DNA from: Pseudomonas faucium
GTDB lineage: Bacteria > Pseudomonadota > Gammaproteobacteria > Pseudomonadales > Pseudomonadaceae
Assembly (NCBI RefSeq): GCF_021602585.1
Contig: NZ_BQIP01000001.1
Location: 186,001-250,000 of the forward strand
Direction of reading: 5' to 3'
Length of the DNA stretch: 64,000 nucleotides
A program made the translations under genes and the position numbers. Positions within the stretch are counted from its first letter, which is position 1. Each line of letters opens with the position of its first letter. Shown in pieces: positions 36,265 to 43,873 of the stretch. A model generated the notes under the pieces. The model was not told the DNA's origin, did not search any database, and was given only the letters and a program-made list of their open reading frames with translations.

Positions 36265-37452
36265 TCAGGCCCTTGGGCCATATCGCCGCACCATCGATGC
36301 TGGTGGGGTTGAGGGAATCATCAACATTGCGAAAGCAAGCAGCGCCGCCGCGACGCCTGCCAGCGGCAAATACACAAGCCCCACCTGTTCGATCAACCCG
36401 CTTGCAATCCAGCCACCCAGCGCCGTTCCCGAATTGAAGGCAGCAATACTCAGTCCCGAAGCCACCCCTGTCGATTGTGGTGCCAACTGTTTGGCCAAGC
36501 CGAGCAAACGTAGAGTCGACAGGGTGACTATGGCGAAAAACAACGCTCCAAGCAGCCCAGTCAGCAGCACGACCGCCCATGGCAATTCACGCCAGAGGAA
36601 CAACAACCCCAGGTTACCCGCCAACACCGCCAGCGCCACCTTTAGGCAGCTGACGATCTCAAAACGATCAGCGAGGTGCCCAGCCAGCAGGTTGCCGAGG
36701 ATGGTCGCCACGCCAAATGCCAACATCGCAAGGCTCAATAACTGAACATCACCCAGCGTGACTTGCAGCAAGAACGGTGACACATAGGTCAGGAATGAAA
36801 AGGTCGCCACGCTGACCAGCATGGCAATGCCCGCCGTCGACAGCAAAGGCCGCTGCATCAGCGTAAGCAACTCTGCCAGGCGGCTGTCAGCGGGGCGTTG
36901 GGGCAAGGGCTGGCCAGGCATCAGGCACGCCAAACCGATCAGACTGATCAGCCCCAGTAGTCCAAGGGCAACGAAGATCGCCCGCCACGACCACAAGCTG
37001 CCCAGCAACGTCCCCAGCGGCACCCCCAGCGCCAGTGCCAGCGTCAACCCCAGCCACACCAGCGACAACGCCTTGCCAGCCCGTGAGGCATCGACGCGCT
37101 TGACCGCCACATCGGCGGCGACCGCCATGAACACCCCGTGGGCCAGGCCGATCACGAAGCGGATCAGGTTGGCCAGGGGCAGTTGTTCGACCCAGGCGAA
37201 GGCAAGGCTACCCAGCGCCAGCACGGCCAAGGTCAGCAGCAGCACGTTGCGCTCGCGCCAGCCGAGTAGCAGCGCCGTCAGCAATGGCGCGCCGATGGCG
37301 GCGCCCAGCGCATAGGCGGCAATGGCAGAACCCACGGCGGTGCTGGAGGTGGCGAAGTCTTCGGCCATGGCCGACACCAGGCCGGCGACGACGAACTCCG
37401 ACAAGCCGAAGGCGAAGGTACACAGGGAAAACACATAGATCACGATTGGCAT
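36265..37452 (-). CDS. MFS efflux transporter (AraJ/DHA1-like), candidate cluster exporter
   Basis: A 395-residue protein with 12 predicted helices. The start MPIVIYVFSLCTFAFGLSEFVVAGL and the loop RVDASRAGKALSLVWLGLTLALALGVPLGT are typical of DHA1 AraJ/YdhP/PbuE-type exporters. A TTG at 37485 in the same frame would overlap the DAHP synthase stop; the ATG at 37452 is more likely. It follows the class II DAHP synthase gene on the same strand by about 30 bases, so the two probably form an operon divergent from the biosynthetic genes. Export of the cluster product is a reasonable inference. Confidence 0.82.
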   Translation of the reverse strand: MPIVIYVFSLCTFAFGLSEFVVAGLVSAMAEDFATSSTAVGSAIAAYALGAAIGAPLLTALLLGWRERNVLLLTLAVLALGSLAFAWVEQLPLANLIRFVIGLAHGVFMAVAADVAVKRVDASRAGKALSLVWLGLTLALALGVPLGTLLGSLWSWRAIFVALGLLGLISLIGLACLMPGQPLPQRPADSRLAELLTLMQRPLLSTAGIAMLVSVATFSFLTYVSPFLLQVTLGDVQLLSLAMLAFGVATILGNLLAGHLADRFEIVSCLKVALAVLAGNLGLLFLWRELPWAVVLLTGLLGALFFAIVTLSTLRLLGLAKQLAPQSTGVASGLSIAAFNSGTALGGWIASGLIEQVGLVYLPLAGVAAALLAFAMLMIPSTPPASMVRRYGPRA

Positions 37453-37481
37453 GGCGGTACGGCTTCTATAGCGGGTTGGCG

Positions 37482-38861
37482 TCAAAGGGCTTGCTGCCAG
37501 GCGGCTGCATCGAGGCTGACGCGCACCGCCAGCTCCAATGCCTGGTCACGGTTCAGGCGCGGGTCGACCTGGCTCAGGTAGCGCCGGCCCAGGTCGGCCG
37601 GCTGCAGCCCTGCGGCGCCGCCCAGGCATTCGCTGACGTCATCGCCGCTGGCCTCCAGGTGCAGGCCGCCGAGCGTGGAGCCGTGGCGGGCGTGCACGGC
37701 GAAGGCGGCGGCGATTTCCCCGAGGATGTCGTCGAAGGCGCGGGTCTTGGTGCCGCAGGGCAGGCTGCGGGTGTTGCCGTGCATGGGGTCGCACAGCCAC
37801 AGCACCTTGGCGCCGTCGGCGTTGACCGCATCGATCAGCGGCCCCAGGCGCGCCTGCAGCTGCGCTGCACCCATGCGGTGGATCAGGGTCAGGCGCCCGG
37901 GTTCGTTGTCTGGGTTGAGCCGTTCGAGCAACTGGCGCAGCTGGGCGGGGTCGGTCTCGACGCCGACTTTTACCGCCAAGGGGTTGGCCAGCCCGCGCAG
38001 GTACTCGACATGGGCGCCACTGGGCTGGGCCGTGCGCATGCCGATCCACGGCCAGTGCGTGGCCAGGTTGAACCAGCGGCCATCGCTGTGCTGGCGGGTC
38101 AGGGCCTGCTCGTATTGCAGCAGCAATGCCTCATGGGAAACCCACATCTCGCGGTGCAGGAACTCGCCGGGTTGCGAGCAGGCCAAGGTGCGCATGAAGC
38201 GCAGGGTGTCGTGCACCTGGCCGAGGAACGGGCGCAAGCGCGCGTGATCGGGCGCTTGATCGAGCCAGCCGAGGGACCAGCGCTCGCTGTGCAACAAGTT
38301 GTCGATACCGACCTGTTGCAAGGTGTGCAGGTGCTCGAGGGTCAAGGCCGAGTGGGCATGCGCCTGCAGCAGGCGTTGCGGGTCGGCGCGCCGGGCAGCG
38401 GCGTCGAAGGCGTGCTGGTTGACGCTATCACCGCGATACACCGCAAGACTCACCCCCTCACGCTGCTCCCAGTCACTGGAGCGGGGCTTGGCATATTGCC
38501 CGGCCAGGCGTCCGACCTGGACCACCGGCAGTTGCAGCCCGTGCATCAGCACCTGGCTCATCTGCTGCAGCAAGGCGACCTGGCGCGTGGTCTGGGCCAG
38601 GTCGTTGTGGTCGAAACGCTCGGCGCAGTCGCCCAGTTGCAGCACGAAGCGCCGCCCTTGCTGGGCTTCGCCGAGCAGGGCCTTGAGCTGCAGGACGCGC
38701 TGGGCGGTGACCAGTGCCGGGCGCTGGCCGAGCGCGGCGAGGGCCTGGTGCAAGGCCTGCGGGTCGTCATAGGTGGGCTGTTGCAGGGCAGGGCAGCTGC
38801 GCCATGAATCAAGCGCCCAGGTTCCCTGGGCGTCAGGCGCAGCGGCAGTGGGGGTCAGCAT
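37482..38861 (-). CDS. class II DAHP synthase (plant/PhzC type)
   Basis: A 459-residue class II 3-deoxy-7-phosphoheptulonate synthase. Landmarks are QLGDCAERF near residue 73, GRLAGQYAKPRSSDWE near residue 117, LWLCDPMHGNT near residue 330, and SQVDPRLNRDQALELA near the C-terminus. The start MLTPTAAAP has AGGAGAG eight bases upstream; the frame extends to 38936. Class II enzymes are often dedicated to secondary metabolism (for example PhzC) because they escape the usual feedback inhibition. With the class I enzyme at 12004 also in the window, this copy likely feeds the adjacent cluster. Confidence 0.88.
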   Translation of the reverse strand: MLTPTAAAPDAQGTWALDSWRSCPALQQPTYDDPQALHQALAALGQRPALVTAQRVLQLKALLGEAQQGRRFVLQLGDCAERFDHNDLAQTTRQVALLQQMSQVLMHGLQLPVVQVGRLAGQYAKPRSSDWEQREGVSLAVYRGDSVNQHAFDAAARRADPQRLLQAHAHSALTLEHLHTLQQVGIDNLLHSERWSLGWLDQAPDHARLRPFLGQVHDTLRFMRTLACSQPGEFLHREMWVSHEALLLQYEQALTRQHSDGRWFNLATHWPWIGMRTAQPSGAHVEYLRGLANPLAVKVGVETDPAQLRQLLERLNPDNEPGRLTLIHRMGAAQLQARLGPLIDAVNADGAKVLWLCDPMHGNTRSLPCGTKTRAFDDILGEIAAAFAVHARHGSTLGGLHLEASGDDVSECLGGAAGLQPADLGRRYLSQVDPRLNRDQALELAVRVSLDAAAWQQAL

Positions 38862-39154
38862 GGGTGTCTCTCCTGAGAGTGTCGTCACTCGGCCTGCCGG
38901 GGAGCAGGTGGCGGCGATAGTGCGCAGGGCGGACACAGCTTTGGAAATACAATAAATATCTTTGTCTGATATCTGCCCGTGGGCACGGAGTGAATCGACA
39001 ACTATTGGTAGGCTTTTCCTACTTAGTAGTCAGAATAAACGGCTGAAACTATCGAATAATACTTTGCAACTATCACCGCTACCCGCAAATAAGTATTTTA
39101 CTTGGCCCCGCCGCTCGCCAATTCTCAGCGCCACTTTTTCGAGAGGGCGAGTCG
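38862..39154. promoter_or_regulatory. AT-rich divergent promoter region of the biosynthetic cluster
   Basis: A 293-base spacer separates the class II DAHP synthase gene and the seven-gene operon. Its right part (38940-39110) is AT-rich, unlike the flanking genes. It carries an imperfect LysR-type element, ATATC-N7-GATAT at 38956-38972, and an inverted repeat GTAGG-N5-CCTAC at 39008-39022. No consensus sigma70 box is certain. Control of both arms from here is inferred from the layout. Confidence 0.5.
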
Positions 39155-40471
39155 ATGTTAGTTCACAACGACCAGGATTACGGCGTGCTGAAGGCCGCGC
39201 AGGGCGAGCTCCAGCAGCAGCTGGGGCATATTCCCGACGCCGCGTTTTATCAGCGCAAGTTGCAGGCAGCCTGGGCGCGGGCACAACAAAGCGCCCACTA
39301 CGCACATATCGGTGACTACAGCAGCGCGGCATTCGAGCAATTGCCGCTCACCGCCAAGGCGGTGCTCAAGGCCCAACCGCTCAACTTCTGCACGGTGCAA
39401 CTTGGCGAGGCCGCCAAGTATTACGCCACCACCGGCAGCACCGGCGAGCCGACGCCGACTCCACGGCTCAAGGAAGACATCATCTGGAACGCGGTCAGCG
39501 TCGCCAGCCACTGGCGCTCGGTGCTGCGGCCGGGAGCACGGGTGGCCAACCTGATGCCGTCGGATATCGTCCCGGTGGGCGACTTGATCGCCAACGTCTG
39601 CGAATACCTGGATGTGTCGCACGTGCGGCTGTACCCGTTCACCACGGGTATCACCGACTGGGAGCGGGTGTGCACCACCTTTGCAACCTACAAGCCGAGC
39701 GTGATGTTCATCGCCCCCGGCGTGCTGGTGCAGCTGACCCGCTACCTGAAACAGCGCGAGCTGCTGCACAGCTTCGCCGAGTCGGTGCGCGCGATCATGC
39801 TGCTGGGCGAGGTCAACACCCAGCCGTTTCGCCAGCGGCTGGCCCGCTGGTGGCAGTGCGAGGTGTTCGACGCCAGCTACGGCAGTACCGAAACCGGCAC
39901 CTTGGCGGCCGTGGGCGATGACCAGCAGATGCGCCTGGCCACCGCCACCAACTACTTCGAACTGCTGTTGCCCGATGGCAGGCTGGTGACCCCGGCGCAA
40001 GGCCTGACCGGCCGCCTGGTGGTGACGCCCTTGAACCTGTACGCGCGCCCGCTGCTGCGCCTGGACACCGGCGACAGCGTGACCATCACCGCCCCTTGGG
40101 AACCTGGCCGGGCCAGCCCGAGCGTGTTGATCAATGGCCGCGACAGCGACAGCGTCGTGGTGGGCGGCGTGGGCCTCGAGATCCGCGCGGTCGAGGAGGT
40201 GGTCTACGGCACCTGCGATGCCACCGGCTACGTCATCGAAATCGACCGCCAGAGCGACAGTGCCGCGCTGATCCTGGAGCGCGACGTGACCTGGGACAGT
40301 ACCCAGGAAGCGCAACTGCAGGCGCAGTTGCTCGAGCGCAGCGAACGGCACATGGGCCTGCGCTGGAGCCGGGTGTTGTTCGTCAACAACCTCTCGGCGC
40401 TGAACAAGAGCGGCGCCTCGCAAAAGAGCTGGAAGAAGACCAACCTGCGTTTTGTCGGAGGCCAGCCGTGA
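39155..40471 (+). CDS. PaaK-like adenylating enzyme (ANL superfamily), first gene of the cluster operon
   Basis: A 438-residue enzyme resembling phenylacetate-CoA ligase / coenzyme F390 synthetase. The phosphate loop TTGSTGEPT is near residue 91, the YGSTETG adenylate motif near residue 249, LRLDTGD near residue 304, and a C-terminal LNKSGASQKSWKK with the likely catalytic Lys near residue 420. It should activate a carboxylic acid as acyl-adenylate for transfer to CoA or to the carrier protein encoded downstream. GAGAGGG precedes the ATG. Its stop overlaps the next start (GTGA). Confidence 0.8.
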   Translation: MLVHNDQDYGVLKAAQGELQQQLGHIPDAAFYQRKLQAAWARAQQSAHYAHIGDYSSAAFEQLPLTAKAVLKAQPLNFCTVQLGEAAKYYATTGSTGEPTPTPRLKEDIIWNAVSVASHWRSVLRPGARVANLMPSDIVPVGDLIANVCEYLDVSHVRLYPFTTGITDWERVCTTFATYKPSVMFIAPGVLVQLTRYLKQRELLHSFAESVRAIMLLGEVNTQPFRQRLARWWQCEVFDASYGSTETGTLAAVGDDQQMRLATATNYFELLLPDGRLVTPAQGLTGRLVVTPLNLYARPLLRLDTGDSVTITAPWEPGRASPSVLINGRDSDSVVVGGVGLEIRAVEEVVYGTCDATGYVIEIDRQSDSAALILERDVTWDSTQEAQLQAQLLERSERHMGLRWSRVLFVNNLSALNKSGASQKSWKKTNLRFVGGQP

Positions 40472-42183
40472 GCGCGCCGAAGTTTCCCCAGGGGCAGGGC
40501 CTGGGCAATGGCCAGCCAGACTTGTGGTGCACTTATGCCGCGATCCGCACCCTGGCCTGGGTCGAGCGCCTGGAGCAGGTCGATGCCCCGGCGCTGCAGG
40601 CTTACATCCAGTCCCGGCGCAACCGCGATGGTGGTTTTGCCTGGAGCAAGGGCATGCCTTCGGATGCCTGGGCAACCTTCTATTGCACCGAAACGCTCAA
40701 GGACCTGGGCATCGCGCTCGACCGGCGCGACGAAACCGCCGCCTGGCTGCACACCTTGTTCGACGGCGACGCCTACGCCATGTGCCCCGGCCAGACTGCC
40801 GACGTGTGGGCCAGCCACTACGCGCTGCGCACCTTGATCGAGGTGTGCCAGGGCCAGGTGCAGGACAGCGCGCCGCTGTACGCCTGGCTCGAAGGCCTGC
40901 AATGCGCCAATGGCGGCCTGAGCTGGTCTGCCGACTTCGCCCGGCGCAACCTGGCCGATACCCGCGCCTGCTTCTATGGCGTGATGGCGGCGCGCGCCCT
41001 GGAACGCCAGGGGTTGCCGGCACCTCGCTGGGACGTGCCGCGGCTGGTCGGCTGGCTGCAGGCGCAGCAAATGGACGGCGGCGGCTTCCGCTTCAGCGAA
41101 GCGGCGGATGTGCCGTGCCTGTGGGCGACCTACCGCGCCACGGCCAGCCTCGCGGCATTGCAGGCGCAGCCGTTGCGCCGCCAGCACTGCTGCGACTGGA
41201 TCGAAGGCCTGCGCGGGCCAGGCGGCGCCTTCGTGCGCTGGGATGGCTATGACGGTGAAGATGTCTGGGCCGCCTTTTGCGCCGTGGGTTCGCTCAAGGC
41301 CCTGGGTGAGCCGGTCGCGCACCTGGCAGGCGAGGTGGCCGCGTTCATTGCCACATTGGCCATGCCCCAGGGTGGCTTCACCTATCGCCAGGCCGGCTCC
41401 GCTGCCGATGTACTCACCACCGCCGCTGCGCTGCTCGGCGCTGGCCTTGCCCCGGCGCAGGGCCAAGCTGCACTGCGCTGGATCGAAGGCTGCCAGATGC
41501 CCAACGAACCGGGCGTGATGTACATGCCCGGGCGCGGCGCCGAAGTGCGCTGCACCAATTGGGCCTTGGCCGCCGGTGCCTTCAGCGGCCAACCAGGCCC
41601 ACGCCAGGCGATCGGGCAGTGGCTGGCGGCGTTGCAGAACCCGGATGGCGGCTTCGGCTTCTGGGAAGGGCGCGGCTCGGACATGGTGTCCACCGCATCG
41701 GCCGTGTCGATCGTGCGCCAGTTGGGCGGCGAGTGCGGCGTGAGCCTAACCGCCATCGAGCGCTACGTCGCCAGCTGCCGCCAGGCCCAGGGCCACGCCT
41801 CGTTCCCGCGCGGTGAAACGTCGCTGCGTGCCGGGCTGCAGGCCTTGAGCTGCCTGGCCTACATCGGCCACGACGTGGCCCGGCAGGCCACCGAGCTGCT
41901 GGCCGCGCACAAGGTGCGCCAGGGCGGCTTCGCCAACCAGGGGCAGCGCATCCCTGACCTGCTCAGCACTTACCAGGCGGTTGCGCTGGCTGCCGACCTT
42001 GGCCTGCCGGCAGACCTGCCGCACCTGCGTTTCTTCCTCGCCAAGGTGCGCAGCGCCGCCGGCCACGCCTGGTCGCCGCTGTTCCTGCAAGGGGTCGATC
42101 CGCTGTCCAGCTGCCTGGGCCGCCTGCTCGAGGCCTTCGCCGAAGGCCAGCGCCAACACTTGCCCAGCCTGCAGTTATCGTAA
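40468..42183 (+). CDS. alpha/alpha-toroid protein with prenyltransferase/squalene-cyclase-type repeats
   Basis: A 571-residue protein built of about nine repeats of roughly 45-60 residues, each with a GGF/GG-x-x-aromatic turn followed by an Ala/Thr-rich helix (for example DGGFAWSKG, NGGLSWSAD, GGGFRFSEA, QGGFTYRQA, PDGGFGFWEG, QGGFANQG). This is the repeat of protein prenyltransferase beta subunits and terpene cyclases. I see no DxDD cyclase acid, so class II terpene cyclisation is not supported. It may bind a lipid or modify the carrier-bound intermediate. The GTG start overlaps the previous stop. Its role in the cluster is unknown. Confidence 0.7.
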   Translation: MSAPKFPQGQGLGNGQPDLWCTYAAIRTLAWVERLEQVDAPALQAYIQSRRNRDGGFAWSKGMPSDAWATFYCTETLKDLGIALDRRDETAAWLHTLFDGDAYAMCPGQTADVWASHYALRTLIEVCQGQVQDSAPLYAWLEGLQCANGGLSWSADFARRNLADTRACFYGVMAARALERQGLPAPRWDVPRLVGWLQAQQMDGGGFRFSEAADVPCLWATYRATASLAALQAQPLRRQHCCDWIEGLRGPGGAFVRWDGYDGEDVWAAFCAVGSLKALGEPVAHLAGEVAAFIATLAMPQGGFTYRQAGSAADVLTTAAALLGAGLAPAQGQAALRWIEGCQMPNEPGVMYMPGRGAEVRCTNWALAAGAFSGQPGPRQAIGQWLAALQNPDGGFGFWEGRGSDMVSTASAVSIVRQLGGECGVSLTAIERYVASCRQAQGHASFPRGETSLRAGLQALSCLAYIGHDVARQATELLAAHKVRQGGFANQGQRIPDLLSTYQAVALAADLGLPADLPHLRFFLAKVRSAAGHAWSPLFLQGVDPLSSCLGRLLEAFAEGQRQHLPSLQLS

Positions 42184-42192
42184 GGAGCCGCC

Positions 42193-42600
42193 ATGCCCAC
42201 CCTCAGTGTTTCCTGCGCGCCGCTGCCACCGCTGGAGCGCAAGCGCCTGGCCCTGGCCTTTACCCGCCAGCTCAAGCAGCTGGGCGCCGAAACCGCCCAT
42301 TGCATGGTGTTTTTCCACCCCTTGGCCGCGGACTGCGTGTTCAGCGCGGGCATGCCGATGCCCATCAGCGACCGCGAAGGCGCACCTGCGCAGTTCCATG
42401 TGCGCATCACCTTGTCGGCCGCACGTGACCGCCTGGCGCACCAGGCGCTTGCCGAAGGCCTGCACGGCTGCCTGCGCACGCATTACCCGAACGCCTTCAT
42501 CTACCTGCATTTCGACCCGATTCTGCCCGAGCACGTGTTCTTCAGTGCCGGTGCGCAATTGACCAACGCTGCCCAACAACAAGGAAACACCGGCCCGTGA
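42193..42600 (+). CDS. tautomerase-superfamily-like small protein
   Basis: A 135-residue protein beginning MPTLSVSCAP, so processing would expose an N-terminal Pro, the catalytic base of the tautomerase (4-oxalocrotonate tautomerase / CHMI) superfamily. The length fits the CHMI/MIF-size group. The middle (QFHVRITLSAARDR) and C-terminal (FIYLHFDPILPE) beta-strand pattern fit, though identity to known members is not obvious. It is preceded by AAGGAG and overlaps the carrier-protein gene. A keto-enol or double-bond isomerisation step is inferred. Confidence 0.6.
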   Translation: MPTLSVSCAPLPPLERKRLALAFTRQLKQLGAETAHCMVFFHPLAADCVFSAGMPMPISDREGAPAQFHVRITLSAARDRLAHQALAEGLHGCLRTHYPNAFIYLHFDPILPEHVFFSAGAQLTNAAQQQGNTGP

Positions 42601-42881
42601 ACGACCTCAGCATTGCACAGCGTATTCGCCACACCCTCGGCCAGCTGCTTGGCGAGCAGGTGCAGGCCATCGGCCCGCGCGACAGCTTTCGCGACTTTCT
42701 CGGCGAGCGCTTCGACAGCCTCATGGCCGTTGAAGTGATCACCGCCATCGAAGGGGCCTTCGACATCGAAGTGGACTACCTGAGCGACGACGTGCGCTTC
42801 TGGTTCGAAACCCTGGCCAAGATGGAGCAGTTCGTCGCCCAGAAACTCGAAGACCAGCTGACCCTGCAAGGTGCCCCGTGA
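42597..42881 (+). CDS. acyl carrier protein
   Basis: A 94-residue carrier protein with the phosphopantetheine attachment motif DSLMAVEV near residue 39 and the helix-loop-helix pattern of the family (RIRHTLGQLLGEQ ... ITAIEGAFDIEV). It should carry a thioester intermediate. The GTG start overlaps the upstream stop, and its stop overlaps the next start, so it is embedded in the operon. No phosphopantetheinyl transferase is encoded in the window; a housekeeping one would have to activate it. Confidence 0.88.
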   Translation: MNDLSIAQRIRHTLGQLLGEQVQAIGPRDSFRDFLGERFDSLMAVEVITAIEGAFDIEVDYLSDDVRFWFETLAKMEQFVAQKLEDQLTLQGAP

Positions 42882-43873
42882 GCGCCGAGCAGCTGTTCAC
42901 CACCTCCGGCTCCACCGGCGCGCCGCGCCAGTGGCTGCGCAGCGTGGCGCAGATGGAGCGTGAGGCGGCGCTGATACTCGGGCGCTTTGCGCCCGATGCT
43001 CGGGAGATTCTGGCGTTTGCGCCGGCCAGCCACAGCTACGGCAAGATCCTTGGCGAAGTCGGTGCGCGGGTGATGAACGCGCGGCTGCAAAGCTGCTCGC
43101 TGGAGCAGCAGCGGCTCCCCCAGCTCGACGGCGAAGGCACCTGCGTGATCCTCGCCATTGCCAGCACCTGGCGCCTGTTGCCGGCGTTGCTGGCAAGGCT
43201 GGCGCCGCGCCGCCCGGTGCTGGTGGTGCACAGCGCTTCGCTGCTGCCGCCTGGGGCCTTGGCCACGGTGCAGCGCCATGCCGGTCCCCAGGTGCGCTTC
43301 GTCGAACTGCTGGGCGCCACGGAAACCGGCGCCATGGCCTACCGCGAGCTGGATGCCCACAGCAGCGCCGAGCAAGCCTGGACCTTGCTCGACGATGTCC
43401 GCCTGCTGAGCCCGCCAGGGCAGCCTTGCGCCCTGGAAGTCGCAAGCCCGCGCATCGCCCGTGAAGCAGGCCAGCCCAGCGCGCCGGCCAGCCACCGCTG
43501 CGATGACCAGGTGCAGGTGCTGGACGCGCGCCGCTTCCAGTGGCTGGGCCGGGCCAGCAGCCTGATCAAGGTCAACGGCCTGCGCCTGGACCTGGGGCGC
43601 CTGGCCAGCGAGCTCGGCCAGCGCCTGGGCTGCCCGACGCTGGCCTGCGTTGCCGTGCGCGATGCCTTGCGCGGCGAAGCCTTCGAGGTGCTGTTCAGCT
43701 CCGCCACACTGAGCGAGCGCGCAGTGCTGCAGGCCTTCGGCCAATTGCCCGCAGGCCATCCGCACCCGGTCGCGGTACGCCGCGTCGACCACCTGCCTTT
43801 ATCCGCCACCGGCAAACCCCAGCCGTGGGCGGCCTCAACCGCTGTCAAGGAATACACCCATGACCCACGCTGA
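42878..43873 (+). CDS. compact adenylating enzyme lacking the N-terminal ANL subdomain
   Basis: A 331-residue acyl-adenylate synthetase. It starts almost directly at the phosphate loop (TTSGSTGAP, residues 8-16) and continues with LLGATETGAM near residue 145, WLGRASSLIKVNGLRLDL near residue 222, and a C-terminal LSATGKPQ with the catalytic Lys near residue 311. Normal ANL enzymes have 100-200 residues before the phosphate loop, so this protein is unusually short. It is next to the carrier protein gene and probably loads it. Another shortened adenylating enzyme is encoded first in the operon. Confidence 0.78.
   Translation: MSAEQLFTTSGSTGAPRQWLRSVAQMEREAALILGRFAPDAREILAFAPASHSYGKILGEVGARVMNARLQSCSLEQQRLPQLDGEGTCVILAIASTWRLLPALLARLAPRRPVLVVHSASLLPPGALATVQRHAGPQVRFVELLGATETGAMAYRELDAHSSAEQAWTLLDDVRLLSPPGQPCALEVASPRIAREAGQPSAPASHRCDDQVQVLDARRFQWLGRASSLIKVNGLRLDLGRLASELGQRLGCPTLACVAVRDALRGEAFEVLFSSATLSERAVLQAFGQLPAGHPHPVAVRRVDHLPLSATGKPQPWAASTAVKEYTHDPR

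Noticed and set aside
40468-42183. Toroid protein considered as squalene-hopene cyclase
   Set aside because: No DxDD acid motif is visible, and the repeats and length fit prenyltransferase-like toroids equally or better.
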